A DNA stretch of 64,000 nucleotides from Thermosynechococcus sichuanensis E542 (lineage in GTDB: Bacteria > Cyanobacteriota > Cyanobacteriia > Thermosynechococcales > Thermosynechococcaceae): positions 310,001 to 374,000 of the forward strand of contig NZ_CP032152.1 of assembly GCF_003555505.1 (NCBI RefSeq). Direction: 5' to 3'. Position numbers and translations under genes: made by a program. Under the pieces are notes generated by a model. That model saw nothing but the letters and a program-made list of their open reading frames with translations. It had not been told where the DNA came from and did not search any database. Shown here piece by piece: positions 8,385 through 17,178 of this stretch (position 1 is its first letter; each line of letters starts with the position of its first letter).

Positions 8385-9122
8385 ATGGCGATTATTGCGC
8401 TGCGGGCATGGTACCTACCGCAGTATGAACCCCTCGAACACATTGAGCAACGCCCCCACGATCTACGGCTCAACAAAACTAGTTTGCTGAAAACAGCATT
8501 GCGGGCAGATTTTCTTGATGACTTAGAAACAGTGCAGCGTTCCGAGTGGTTTCAGCGCTATCGCCTTGGGGAAACGGTGGAATTTTATATTGAGGGGAGC
8601 GGCAGCTATACGATCGCCAACATTGATGTTCTCAGTCATGAAATCTACTTCATCAAGAGCGATCGCCTGAGTTACTTGGAACCAACCCTCTTTTTCAGTG
8701 CCGCCGATCGCCCCAGTAGTGACGAGATTCGCACCGCCCTCAAAGCATTTGTGACCAATACCCCCAGTCGTTTCCCCTTGGAACTGGTCGAAAGCCCACG
8801 CTCAGCCACTGCTCCTCTCCGTCTGGATAGTCCTGCCATCACCCAATTGCGTCGCTCACTGCTGTTTATTGCCGATGGCACAGCGGTTGAGAATGGCCAG
8901 TTGCCCACCATGATTGCCCTAGAACTCGGCTACGCCCTTGCCAGCAAACGCCGCCATCAAATCCTTGTCATTCAGCAGGAGCACCCCAGCCAGCGGGCAC
9001 CTCTTCCAATTGAAGTTCCCAGTCGTCAGCGCCTCATCTATAGCGATTCCCAAGAGCTAGCCGAGAAGTTGACCCCCGTGCTGCAAACCCTCTTGGAGCC
9101 GTTTAAGTTTTCTTTTCATTGA
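8385..9122 (+). CDS. Hypothetical protein
   Basis: I do not recognise the family. From ATG at 8385 the product is 245 residues; a TTG at 8358 would add nine. The first residues are mildly hydrophobic (MAIIALRAWYLPQYEPLEHI), then a segment with two beta-like stretches (GETVEFYIEGSGSYTIANIDVLS), a mid-region with polar turns, and a C-terminal alpha/beta stretch (TMIALELGYALASKRRHQILVIQ) that recalls nucleotide 2-deoxyribosyltransferase or TIR-like folds, though no catalytic motif can be assigned. Divergent from the response regulator. The stop codon lies inside the first copy of a 23-bp tandem repeat. Confidence 0.7.
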   Translation: MAIIALRAWYLPQYEPLEHIEQRPHDLRLNKTSLLKTALRADFLDDLETVQRSEWFQRYRLGETVEFYIEGSGSYTIANIDVLSHEIYFIKSDRLSYLEPTLFFSAADRPSSDEIRTALKAFVTNTPSRFPLELVESPRSATAPLRLDSPAITQLRRSLLFIADGTAVENGQLPTMIALELGYALASKRRHQILVIQQEHPSQRAPLPIEVPSRQRLIYSDSQELAEKLTPVLQTLLEPFKFSFH

Positions 9123-9159
9123 CTCGACTTCCCTAACTTTTCATTGACTCGACTTCCCT
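9112..9159 (+). repeat. 23-bp direct repeat at a gene 3' end
   Basis: CTTTTCATTGACTCGACTTC followed by CCT occurs at 9112-9134 and again at 9137-9159, separated by AA. The TGA stop of the preceding gene is in the first copy. The second copy is followed by a small inverted sequence (CTTCC at 9153-9157 with GGAAG at 9164-9168) that may act as a weak terminator. Confidence 0.8.
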
Positions 9160-9192
9160 CAAAGGAAGCCCGTTTCGGGAATAGACCAAGAA

Positions 9193-9885
9193 TCAACGAA
9201 CGAGATCGTAAAGCAAGGGGGAAGGAACGCCAGCCGCCAAAAGGAGGCGCGGTAGAGTGGGCAGGACGCGGCAGCAATGCTGAATGAAGTTATGAATCCA
9301 CTGTTGCAGGGTTTCTGCTTCGTGGTTAGTTAAAAGCTGATCCTGAGGCTTGAAGTTGGGGTTGTGGAACTGTTCCACTTGAATTTTTGTCAGCCAGCTT
9401 TCATGGGGGCGTGTCAATAACCAATAGTTAGTGACAATCATCTTGCCGAGGTAGCGTGTGCTCACTTCCGTAATTTTCTGAAAGTACTGATAATACTCAG
9501 ACAGGGTTGTGGCCTCATGGCTGAAACTGGGGGAAGCAGGTACCTCTTTGGGTTCAACTAACTGACTAAAGAAGGACATCAAATCCGCTAAGGCATTGTG
9601 GGAGACAGGCAATTTAATACCAATCAGGTCAAAAATTTTCTGCTCAATGTGCTGAAGCTGGTGGGTTTGATGTGGCTCGTTAACTTTTATTTTTTGATGT
9701 AACTCAATCAGGAATTCTAATTGATTCAGTTGCGGATATGTTAAATGATCTAAATTGATGTAACGCTCTAGGTATTCTTCCTCAATGCTCAGTGGGTGGG
9801 TGTCACGACTGACATAGGGCTGAATTGCAGGATGCTCTGCCAGTAAGCGCCGCACATAGTAACGAGTAACTGGAGAAATATTCAT
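9193..9885 (-). CDS. Hypothetical protein, mostly helical
   Basis: Function not recognised. ATG at 9885 gives 230 residues (MNISPVTRYYVRRLL); an upstream ATG at 9939 would add 18 unlikely residues. The sequence is rich in Gln, His, Leu and Ile and looks helical throughout, with PQLNQLEFLIELHQKI, LQHIEQKIFDLIGI and ETLQQWIHNFIQHCC. No cofactor or catalytic motif, signal peptide or membrane segment is evident. Codon use and base composition are more AT-rich than in the neighbours, and the gene faces a 757-bp AT-rich gap upstream, which might reflect transfer or relaxed constraint. Confidence 0.65.
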   Translation of the reverse strand: MNISPVTRYYVRRLLAEHPAIQPYVSRDTHPLSIEEEYLERYINLDHLTYPQLNQLEFLIELHQKIKVNEPHQTHQLQHIEQKIFDLIGIKLPVSHNALADLMSFFSQLVEPKEVPASPSFSHEATTLSEYYQYFQKITEVSTRYLGKMIVTNYWLLTRPHESWLTKIQVEQFHNPNFKPQDQLLTNHEAETLQQWIHNFIQHCCRVLPTLPRLLLAAGVPSPLLYDLVR

Positions 9886-10642
9886 AGCGGAAACCCTCAC
9901 AATTGGGACAACATATGGCAACCACAGGTGGAGAGGCACCTGAGATCCAAGTACTTTCGGGTATGCAAGTGGTCAGTAAAGGGGGATACTTCAGGGATAC
10001 TTAATACTTGTTTAACAAACGCAGGACTAGGAAAACTGATTAATATAGCCAAATAATTATTCAAAAAACCAATCATCGTCATCAGGGAAACACCAATCAC
10101 TTCAGATTAACAAGTTAATTAACTGAATTTAAGTTAAAGAGAACCCTAACTGCGTTGAATGAAATATATTTCTGTTATAAATTCTGAGATCTGAGATCGT
10201 CAAGTATTGATTGATACAAAGAGTTTTTATGTCACCGTTCTGTAACATGGCCGCTACATGACACTGCAAAATTTAAGAAACGATTCACAATAGTTCATAT
10301 TGAGCCTAAATTTGGTAGTGAAGGCTACAAGTGCTGTCAATAGGGCTGCAATAACTATTTGTTTTTTTTATATTCTGATTACAACTCTTTACACTGATTT
10401 TTATTACTCGCAGCAGCTCCATTTCTGTACATGGACGGGGATCATTCATGCCCCTTGCTTGTAGGGGTGATCAGCAAAGATCAGCAAAGATTATAGTCAG
10501 AAAATTTCTGGGGCGATCGCGGCTAGTCTGCCAATCAAGCAGTGCCATGCGCTGTGCCTAGAAATCAGCGATGATCGTTTTACGCCTTCCCTCGATGCTG
10601 TTTAAATACTGTTTAAACTCTCATTTTGTTATTGAGCTGCCT
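9886..10642. other. Long AT-rich intergenic region upstream of coaD
   Basis: A 757-bp gap with no convincing gene on either strand and visibly higher AT than its surroundings. It contains short direct repeats (TGAGATC twice near 10185-10197; GATCAGCAAA twice at 10469-10488), a T8 run at 10363-10370, a perfect 5-bp hairpin CAATA-GTTCA-TATTG near 10289-10303, and a larger bulged hairpin at 10440-10472 (GATCA/TGATC outside, CCCC/GGGG inside). It must hold the promoters of the two divergent genes and could encode a small RNA. HIP1 appears at its right end (10514-10521). Confidence 0.5.
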
Positions 10643-11149
10643 ATGCTTGCTGTTTATCCCGGAAGTTTTGATCCCATTACCTTAGGGCACTTGGATATTA
10701 TTGAACGGGGTGCGCGTCTCTTTAGTGAAGTGATTGTGGCGATCGCCCATAACCCCCAGAAAAAAGCCCTCTTTAGCGTCAGCCAACGGATTAAGCAAGT
10801 ACAGGCGGCTACCGTTCACCTAAAAAATGTGCGGGTGGATACCTTTGATGGTCTGACGGTGGAGTACGCGCGATCGCAACAGGCAACGGTTCTTCTGCGG
10901 GGGCTGCGGGTTCTGTCGGACTTTGAGTATGAGCTTCAGATGTCCCACACCAATAAAAGCCTCTGGCCAGAGATTGAGACCGTGTTCCTCACCACGTCCA
11001 ATGAGTATAGTTTCTTAAGTAGTAGCTTAGTAAAAGAAATTGCCCGATTTGGCGGTAATGTTCGTCATCTCGTACCAGCCACTGTTGCCAAGGATTTAGA
11101 AGCATGCTTTACTCAAACGCCGATCCCATCTCAACAACCACTGGAGTAA
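10643..11149 (+). CDS. coaD: Phosphopantetheine adenylyltransferase
   Basis: A 168-residue enzyme that transfers AMP from ATP to 4'-phosphopantetheine, giving dephospho-CoA in coenzyme A synthesis. The start is ATG at 10643 ([11 protein letters not shown]), which matches the family; the open frame extends 24 codons further upstream but that part is unlike CoaD. The nucleotidyltransferase motif is TLGHLDII, and the second signature [18 protein letters not shown] matches the ISST-like loop of CoaD. The last 46 bp overlap the coiled-coil gene that follows in another frame, so the two are translationally coupled. Confidence 0.95.
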   Translation: MLAVYPGSFDPITLGHLDIIERGARLFSEVIVAIAHNPQKKALFSVSQRIKQVQAATVHLKNVRVDTFDGLTVEYARSQQATVLLRGLRVLSDFEYELQMSHTNKSLWPEIETVFLTTSNEYSFLSSSLVKEIARFGGNVRHLVPATVAKDLEACFTQTPIPSQQPLE

Positions 11150-11742
11150 ATGAAGCGCTTGATGTCCCTTCCGTACCGCTGGAACTCCTGCAACAACTGC
11201 AAAAGCTGGAAGAACTCCTGATTCTCGAAGGGACGAAGATCCCGCTGACGGGACGCAAACTCATTGATGAAGAGCAGATCCTGAATCAGCTTGCCCACAT
11301 TGAACAGGCGATCCCCGAATCAGTGAAGACAGCGCAGCGGATCCTCAATCAACGGGATGAGATCATTAAAAAAGCCCAGCACCGCGCCCAAGAAATTATC
11401 CGTGCCGCAGAGCAACGTGCCGCCCAAATTGCTGATGAACTGCGGATTCGCCAGCAGGCAGAACTCGAAGCCCAGAAAATTCGCCAGCAGGTGCAGCAAG
11501 AGGTGGAGTTTATGCGCCAGCGCGCGATCGAGGAAATCAATCTACTACGGCAAAACACAGAAAAAGAATTGGCTCATCTGCGCCAAGTGACCCGCCATGA
11601 ATGTCAGGAGCGGCAACAGGAGGCCGATGCCTATGCCGATCGCACCCTTGCGGAAATGGAACGCCAATTCAAGGAAATGCTAGCGGTGATTCAAAACGGG
11701 CGCCAATACCTGAAGCAGCACCAGGCCCACCGTCAACCCTAG
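11104..11742 (+). CDS. Coiled-coil protein (DivIVA/V-ATPase-subunit-like)
   Basis: A 212-residue protein, nearly all long charged helix rich in Gln, Glu, Arg and Ala. From residue 30 to 200 it forms a continuous predicted coiled coil ([34 protein letters not shown]). The layout recalls DivIVA-like or ATP-synthase stator-like helices and it may be a scaffold, but no function is shown. It starts 46 bp inside coaD, out of frame. I recall a coaD plus coiled-coil pairing in other cyanobacteria, so the overlap is probably real rather than a start error. Confidence 0.75.
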   Translation: MLYSNADPISTTTGVNEALDVPSVPLELLQQLQKLEELLILEGTKIPLTGRKLIDEEQILNQLAHIEQAIPESVKTAQRILNQRDEIIKKAQHRAQEIIRAAEQRAAQIADELRIRQQAELEAQKIRQQVQQEVEFMRQRAIEEINLLRQNTEKELAHLRQVTRHECQERQQEADAYADRTLAEMERQFKEMLAVIQNGRQYLKQHQAHRQP

Positions 11743-11781
11743 GAAACCCTCAATAGGGCTAGCCCCAATTCAATTGTCGCG

Positions 11782-12741
11782 CTAGCGGGCTTTTACAGGC
11801 TCTAGGGTAAAGAAGGTTTGAAAAATTTGGGTATCCACCTCATTCATTTGCTGCTGCAAGTGATCGAGGAATTCGTGCATGCCTTGACCAATAATTTCAT
11901 CAATCGTCAAATAGTCCAGTTGCGATCGCAGGCGTCCCAGTTGCCGTTCCACAGGCTGATGCCAACTCCCCAAGGGCGTCCCTGTAATTTTGTAGAGGGA
12001 TTTTTCCACCTGCAATAGACAAAAGCGAATTGCGCGCGGAAACTCGGCATCGAGAATCAAAAACTCTGCTACCCCTGCGGGGGTAATCCGATGGGAACCC
12101 CGTTTACGGTACATCTCATAGGCACTAGCAGACTTCAGGAGGGCAATCCAGCCCAACTCATCAATGGGCGTGCCCACATCCTCCACCGAGGGCAACAGCA
12201 GATAGTATTTCACGTCAAGAATCCGCGAGGTCTTATCAGCTCGCTCCAGTAGCCGTCCCATTTGGCCAAAGTGCCACGCTTCATTATGGCTCATCGTGCT
12301 ATCCATCACGCCAGCAAAGAGATGACTGGCCTGTTTGACTTGCGCCAAAAAACTGGCAGTTTCCACTTGATCGGGGGCTTTAGCCGCCTCGCGCACCATT
12401 GTGTAGAAGGCATTCACCTGCTGCCACATTTCTGAGGAAATCACCTCGCGAATGGATGTGGCATTCTCCCGTGCCGCCCGCAGACAGGAGATGATCGAGT
12501 TGGGATAGCTGGTGTCAAAGGTGAGGAACTGAATCACATTTTCAGCCGTGGCCGTGCCGTAGTGCTCCTGAAAAAAGGGCAAATCCCCCGTTGTTAACAC
12601 GAGGGGATCCCATTGACTTGAAAGACTGGTGGGCAGATCCAGCAGCATATTCAAGTTGACATCAACAAAACGAGCAATATTCTCTGCCCGCTCAATGTAG
12701 CGATTTAACCAATAGACCGCATCGGCAACACGACTTAACAT
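11782..12741 (-). CDS. Alpha-E domain protein (DUF403)
   Basis: A 319-residue all-helical protein of the alpha-E family, starting MLSRVADAVYWLNRYIERAE, the family's hallmark N-terminus. Later conserved segments include ARENATSIREVISSEMWQQ, HFGQMGRLLERADKTSRILD and FLILDAEFPRAIRFCL. Alpha-E proteins are usually encoded with a circularly permuted ATP-grasp protein, a transglutaminase and often the Anbu peptidase, and are proposed to take part in peptide synthesis or tagging. Here it stands alone; the Anbu homologue is about 16 kb away and no ATP-grasp or transglutaminase gene is in the window. Confidence 0.92.
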   Translation of the reverse strand: MLSRVADAVYWLNRYIERAENIARFVDVNLNMLLDLPTSLSSQWDPLVLTTGDLPFFQEHYGTATAENVIQFLTFDTSYPNSIISCLRAARENATSIREVISSEMWQQVNAFYTMVREAAKAPDQVETASFLAQVKQASHLFAGVMDSTMSHNEAWHFGQMGRLLERADKTSRILDVKYYLLLPSVEDVGTPIDELGWIALLKSASAYEMYRKRGSHRITPAGVAEFLILDAEFPRAIRFCLLQVEKSLYKITGTPLGSWHQPVERQLGRLRSQLDYLTIDEIIGQGMHEFLDHLQQQMNEVDTQIFQTFFTLEPVKAR

Positions 12742-12798
12742 ATACTGGCAAGCATTGACTCTCTGCCCACTCTAGCAACCTTTGCCTGTCTTGAGTAT

Positions 12799-13131
12799 AT
12801 GCAGCAAACCCGTCTCAATACCCTGCTTGATCGTCTAGGCGCTGGAATTCAGGAGCAATTAAAAAATCCGTGGCGACGGCTCGCAACACTGAGCATTGCG
12901 GTTCTCTTTGGGGTGTTCTTGGGTTTGGCCATTTCCTCTAGTGCAGGTCAACTGGGCTACTTGGATATTGTCGCCTCAGCCGTGGTGGCCATTGCTGCCG
13001 AAGTGATCAGTGCTCTGTTCTATAGCGATCGCTGGAAACTGCGGCAAACTCTCTTCGGCGAAATTCTCAATGCCCTGAAGTTTGGTCTGCTGTATGGCTT
13101 GTTCCTCGTTGCCTTCCTTTTGGGAAGTTAG
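12799..13131 (+). CDS. ycf20: Ycf20-like membrane protein (DUF565)
   Basis: A 110-residue protein with an N-terminal amphipathic region (MQQTRLNTLLDRL), two central hydrophobic helices (about 30-70) and a C-terminal one (88-108, LKFGLLYGLFLVAFLLG). This is the DUF565/Ycf20 layout. Algal and plant homologues of Ycf20 affect non-photochemical quenching, but the biochemical role is unknown. Divergent from the alpha-E gene by 57 bp; the DUF1877 gene follows 26 bp downstream on the same strand. Confidence 0.88.
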   Translation: MQQTRLNTLLDRLGAGIQEQLKNPWRRLATLSIAVLFGVFLGLAISSSAGQLGYLDIVASAVVAIAAEVISALFYSDRWKLRQTLFGEILNALKFGLLYGLFLVAFLLGS

Positions 13132-13157
13132 ATACCAATGAAATTGAGGACATCTGA

Positions 13158-13628
13158 ATGAGTATTGCCGCAATCTTAATCGCGATTCCCGACAATGAAC
13201 CGCCAGCAAACCTTGAAGCGCTCATCGCAGCCGCAGAAGAGGGAGAGTTGCCCAGTTGCATCCTAGAAACCGCATGGCACGGTCTGCATTGGTTATTCAC
13301 CGGCACTGCCGATGGGGGTGACGAACCTTGGTGCTATCTCCTCAAAGGGGGAACAGAAATGACTATTGAAGACATGGTGGAAAGTGTGCCCCGTTTCCTC
13401 GATCGCCATCAGGTCGATGCTTGGCATCAAGCACTGCAATCTGTAACTGAAACGACCCTAGCCCAACGTTTTGACCCAGAGGCAATGGCTGCCGCCCACA
13501 TCTATCCCACCTCTTTTTGGAGCCGCAGCGACCAAGAGCCTTGGCAACTTCTTTGGCAATCCTATAGCGATCTACGGGACTTTTTAGCAAACCAGCAAGG
13601 GGCAGGGGTACTCATTTACTTTGCTTAG
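13158..13628 (+). CDS. DUF1877 family protein (YfbM-like)
   Basis: A 156-residue cytoplasmic protein. The segment LETAWHGLHWLFTG (near 42-55) is the DUF1877/YfbM hallmark, followed by WCYLLKGGTEM and the C-terminal WQLLWQSYSDLRDFLANQQ with VLIYFA. The family's function is unknown. A good ribosome site, GAGGA, lies 7 nt before ATG 13158. It is probably co-transcribed with ycf20. Confidence 0.82.
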   Translation: MSIAAILIAIPDNEPPANLEALIAAAEEGELPSCILETAWHGLHWLFTGTADGGDEPWCYLLKGGTEMTIEDMVESVPRFLDRHQVDAWHQALQSVTETTLAQRFDPEAMAAAHIYPTSFWSRSDQEPWQLLWQSYSDLRDFLANQQGAGVLIYFA

Positions 13629-13756
13629 TAGAGGCTGGCGTCTCCTTGTTAACACCCTATCTAAGAAAAGGGCTGTAATTTGAGTACAATAGTGGGATGC
13701 CAACGGCGCCTTGTCCCGTTGGTACGGCGTTTACCCTAGGTTGATCACTGCCTGCT

Positions 13757-14785
13757 ATGGTTCAAGAGCGTAGTCTGCCCTCTTTGTCCATTCCCCAAAC
13801 CACGATTACCCGTGAGCAGGGGTTAATGCTCTATGAGGATATGGTACTGGGGCGCACCTTTGAAGATAAGTGTGCCGAAATGTACTACCGGGGGCGGATG
13901 TTTGGCTTTGTCCACCTCTACAACGGTCAAGAAGCTGTCTCCACAGGCGTGATCAAGGCGATGCGTCCCGATGACTACGTGTGCAGTACCTATCGTGATC
14001 ACGTCCATGCCCTGAGTGCCGGTGTTCCTCCCCGTGAAGTGATGGCGGAACTCTTTGGCAAGGCAACGGGGTGTAGTAAAGGCCGGGGCGGCTCAATGCA
14101 CCTGTTTTCTGCCAAGCATCATCTCTTGGGGGGCTTTGCCTTTGTGGCTGAAGGAATTCCCGTGGCGACGGGGGCAGCCTTTCAGACGATGTACCGCCGT
14201 CAGGTGATGGGCGATGCCAAGGCCGATCAGGTCACCGCTTGCTTCTTTGGCGATGGTGCCAGCAATAATGGCCAGTTCTTTGAGTGCTTGAATATGGCGG
14301 CACTCTGGAAATTACCCATTTTGTTCGTGGTGGAAAACAACAAGTGGGCGATCGGTATGGCCCATGAGCGTGCCAGTTCCGAAACCGAAATCTATAAGAA
14401 GGCCAAGGTTTTTGGCATGGTGGGTGAAGAAGTGGATGGCATGGATGTGTTGGCGGTGCGGACAGTCGCTGAGGCGGCGATCGCCCGTGCCCGTGCCGGT
14501 GAAGGCCCTACCCTGATTGAAGCCTTGACCTACCGTTTCCGGGGTCACTCCCTTGCCGATCCTGATGAACTGCGCTCCAAAGAAGAGAAAGAATTTTGGC
14601 TGAAGCGCGATCCCATTAAGAAGCTAGGAGCCTACCTCGTGGAGCAGGAACTGGCGACTACTGAAGACCTACGTGCCATTGAGCAAAAAGTACAGGCGAT
14701 TGTTGAGGATGCTGTGGCCTTTGCTGAGGAAAGTCCTGAGCCTAAGCCCGAAGAACTCTACGACTACATCTTTGCGGATGAATAG
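13757..14785 (+). CDS. pdhA: Pyruvate dehydrogenase E1 component, alpha subunit
   Basis: A 342-residue subunit of the thiamin-diphosphate enzyme that decarboxylates pyruvate and acetylates the E2 lipoyl group, making acetyl-CoA. The ThDP motif is clear: [20 protein letters not shown] ending in ENN near residue 196. Also seen are the N-terminal [19 protein letters not shown] and the phosphorylation-loop equivalent [16 protein letters not shown]. Length and sequence match cyanobacterial and plastid PdhA. The beta subunit is not adjacent, as is usual in cyanobacteria. A TACAAT box near 13683 upstream may be part of its promoter. Confidence 0.96.
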   Translation: MVQERSLPSLSIPQTTITREQGLMLYEDMVLGRTFEDKCAEMYYRGRMFGFVHLYNGQEAVSTGVIKAMRPDDYVCSTYRDHVHALSAGVPPREVMAELFGKATGCSKGRGGSMHLFSAKHHLLGGFAFVAEGIPVATGAAFQTMYRRQVMGDAKADQVTACFFGDGASNNGQFFECLNMAALWKLPILFVVENNKWAIGMAHERASSETEIYKKAKVFGMVGEEVDGMDVLAVRTVAEAAIARARAGEGPTLIEALTYRFRGHSLADPDELRSKEEKEFWLKRDPIKKLGAYLVEQELATTEDLRAIEQKVQAIVEDAVAFAEESPEPKPEELYDYIFADE

Positions 14786-14815
14786 GCTGCCCGCTCTCAG
14801 CAAAGAATCAAAGAC

Positions 14816-15472
14816 CTAGGAGCGTTCGAGGTATCGCACCGTCACTGCGTAAATGGCATAGCCAACACAGTAGCCTGCTAGTACATCACTAACCCAGTGG
14901 GCACCCACATAGACAGAGCTGATGCCCATTAGAATCATGAGGGCGATCGCGACTCCATAGCTCAATCCTCTCAAGGTTGGTCGCTTCGTAGCGAGGAAGT
15001 AGCTCCAGAGGAAGTACAGCAGAAGATTTCCTGCTGCATGCCCACTGGGAAAACTATGCCCACTCAGGTGCAAGACTAGTGGATTGTCGGGTCGAGCAAC
15101 ATCAAAGAACGGTTTGAGCACTCGATCAATGAGAATCAGGATAAACAGTGTTGAGAAGGCGATCGCCTTCATCTCACGCCAGCGGTGATATCTCCCTAAA
15201 ACCATCAGGGAAATAAACACCAAACTACCAGCAACGGGGGCATTGCCCGAAAAATAGGACAACTTTGCAACAGGAGCAAACTCACGCGGCAAAACGGTTC
15301 GGATCATCTTGGACAAAGCAATATCCCACTGTTGGCCAAGTCCACTGAACACTAGGAAACAAATGCCTGAGAAACAGCCGCAAACGCAAATAAGTCCAAC
15401 TTGGGATGTTACAGAGGGCTGGGGTGTTGTCTTTTGACAAACACTGGTCTGGCGAAATGCGTTGAGGGGCAT
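14816..15472 (-). CDS. PAP2-superfamily membrane phosphatase
   Basis: A 218-residue integral membrane protein with about five or six hydrophobic helices. The acid phosphatase signature is split over three motifs: KPFFDVARP (motif 1), SFPSGHA (motif 2) and SSVYVGAHWVSD (motif 3). Motif 3 normally reads SR followed by five residues and HxxxD; here Arg is replaced by Ser while the His and Asp remain. Family members dephosphorylate lipid phosphates such as phosphatidic acid or undecaprenyl pyrophosphate. The substrate is unknown, and the missing Arg could lower activity or mark a subfamily. A later start near ATG 15307 is too short to be likely. Confidence 0.87.
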   Translation of the reverse strand: MPLNAFRQTSVCQKTTPQPSVTSQVGLICVCGCFSGICFLVFSGLGQQWDIALSKMIRTVLPREFAPVAKLSYFSGNAPVAGSLVFISLMVLGRYHRWREMKAIAFSTLFILILIDRVLKPFFDVARPDNPLVLHLSGHSFPSGHAAGNLLLYFLWSYFLATKRPTLRGLSYGVAIALMILMGISSVYVGAHWVSDVLAGYCVGYAIYAVTVRYLERS

Positions 15473-15685
15473 AGCTCACAACAACAGTTCTAGGGCAAAC
15501 TCGTGTTTAAGAGAACATTATTTGCAGATTAAGGCATTATAAGCTAGCCCTACACCCCTAAGGCTCCTTTCTGATCCCAGTTTGAGGAACGTCAAGAATA
15601 TATTTTTGCCAATGAATAAACCATTGCTGGGTCTGTTGACTACGATAGTCACTAGAATGAAAAGAACGTTCCTTAGAACATTGGC

Positions 15686-16255
15686 ATGTTGTTGACTCCT
15701 CCTTTATTGGCTTGGCTGGATGGTCTCTGGGATGGGGTATTCTCCACCCAAGGGATCATGATCATGCTGCTGATGGGCTACGCAGGGGCGATGTGGCTCT
15801 TTTTGTCGAGTGCCCCCAAGGTCTATACGATCATGGTCTCGGATTTAGAGCACGCGCGGCAGTTTTACGAGCAGGAGTTGCATTTACCGATCGCTGATGT
15901 GCCACTCCACTACTACTACAACTATGAGCAAACCCTTGGTGTCGCTTCAATGGATCCCCTCTATGTGCCCTCGGCTTTAAGCTACACCAGTCCCAAGCGC
16001 CCCAGTCCCAGTGATGGTCTGTGGTACCAACTTAAGAAAAATACCCAACTGCATGTGATTAGTGGTGCTAGCAAAGGGGAACGTAATCGTCAGCGCCATG
16101 TTTGTTTTGATCGGGAGTGCCTCGAACTCCTGTTGCTACGGGTTCAGCGGCGGCAGTTGCGCTACAAAATGCGGAGCGATCGCCCCCTCAATTTCCTTGT
16201 TAAGGACTACGATGGCACTGTAATTGAAATGGCAGAAATTTCAGCGCGGCCATGA
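15686..16255 (+). CDS. Membrane-anchored VOC (glyoxalase-like) domain protein
   Basis: A 189-residue protein. Residues 20-45 include a hydrophobic helix (IMIMLLMGYAGAMWLFL) likely to anchor it in a membrane. The rest resembles a vicinal-oxygen-chelate fold: IMVSDLEHARQFYEQELHLP is the typical first module strand-helix, and HVCFDRECLELLLLRVQRR with KDYDGTVIEMAEI matches the second, ending with the metal-ligand-like Glu. The substrate is unknown. It overlaps murQ by 4 bp (ATGA), so the two are translated together. Confidence 0.75.
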   Translation: MLLTPPLLAWLDGLWDGVFSTQGIMIMLLMGYAGAMWLFLSSAPKVYTIMVSDLEHARQFYEQELHLPIADVPLHYYYNYEQTLGVASMDPLYVPSALSYTSPKRPSPSDGLWYQLKKNTQLHVISGASKGERNRQRHVCFDRECLELLLLRVQRRQLRYKMRSDRPLNFLVKDYDGTVIEMAEISARP

Positions 16256-17178
16256 CAAATCTGCAAGAACTTCCGAGTCGTGGCCATCTCCTGACGGAGC
16301 AGATCAATCCCGCCAGCCAACATCTCGATCAGCTCACTCCCTTAGAACTGGTTGATCTCTTTAATCAGGAAGATGCCCAGACCCTACGGGCGATCGCCCA
16401 AGCGCGCGAGGCCTTAGCCCAAACAATCACTGCCACAGCAGCCCGGCTTCGCCAAGGGGGACGACTCTTTTATGTGGGTGCCGGCACCAGTGGTCGCTTA
16501 GGGGTTTTGGATGCGGCGGAATGTCCCCCTACGTTTTGTACCCCACCTCATTTGGTTCAAGGTATTCTTGCTGGCGGTGACGCAGCCCTTGTCCGTAGTT
16601 CCGAAGGGCTTGAGGATTGTTATGAGGATGGCATAGCGGTGGTGCGCGATCGCCAGATTACCGCTCAAGATGTGGTGATTGGTATTACCGCTGGGGGAAC
16701 CACTCCCTACGTTCATGGGGCGCTGGATGGGGCGCAAGCAGTAGGGGCACTCACTGTTTTTATGGCCTGCGTTCCCTCGGATCAAGTGCAGCGCGCCGCT
16801 GACATTGACATTCGCCTACTGGTAGGGCCTGAACTCCTTGCGGGATCCACCCGTTTGAAGGCCGGTACCGCCACTAAGATGGCACTGAATATCATTTCTA
16901 CAGGAGTGATGGTGCAGTTGGGTAAAGTCTATGGCAACCGCATGGTGGATGTGGCCGTCACCAATCGTAAGCTTTTGGATCGTGCCCTGCGGATTCTCAC
17001 AGATCTCACGGGGATTGATCGTGCAGCGGCAGCGGATCTTCTTGAACGCAGTGGCTACCAAGTGAAGCGCGCCCTGCTCATGCACTGGACAGGCCTAGAT
17101 GCCCTTGCTGCTCAAGCCCTCTTGGATCAACACAATGGTCAACTGCACGCGGCCAAAAGTGCTGCCCTTGACTCCTAG
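16252..17178 (+). CDS. murQ: N-acetylmuramic acid 6-phosphate etherase
   Basis: A 308-residue enzyme that cleaves the lactyl ether of MurNAc-6-phosphate to GlcNAc-6-phosphate and lactate, used in recycling peptidoglycan. It has an SIS sugar-isomerase fold with the family loop GTSGRLGVLDAAECPPTF and the following GGDAALVRSSEGLEDC. The late segment NRMVDVAVTNRKLLDRALRI and the C-terminal UBA-like helices are typical. Length fits MurQ. Start ATG at 16252 overlaps the upstream gene's stop, and its own stop overlaps the convergent exported-protein gene by 4 bp. Confidence 0.96.
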   Translation: MTNLQELPSRGHLLTEQINPASQHLDQLTPLELVDLFNQEDAQTLRAIAQAREALAQTITATAARLRQGGRLFYVGAGTSGRLGVLDAAECPPTFCTPPHLVQGILAGGDAALVRSSEGLEDCYEDGIAVVRDRQITAQDVVIGITAGGTTPYVHGALDGAQAVGALTVFMACVPSDQVQRAADIDIRLLVGPELLAGSTRLKAGTATKMALNIISTGVMVQLGKVYGNRMVDVAVTNRKLLDRALRILTDLTGIDRAAAADLLERSGYQVKRALLMHWTGLDALAAQALLDQHNGQLHAAKSAALDS

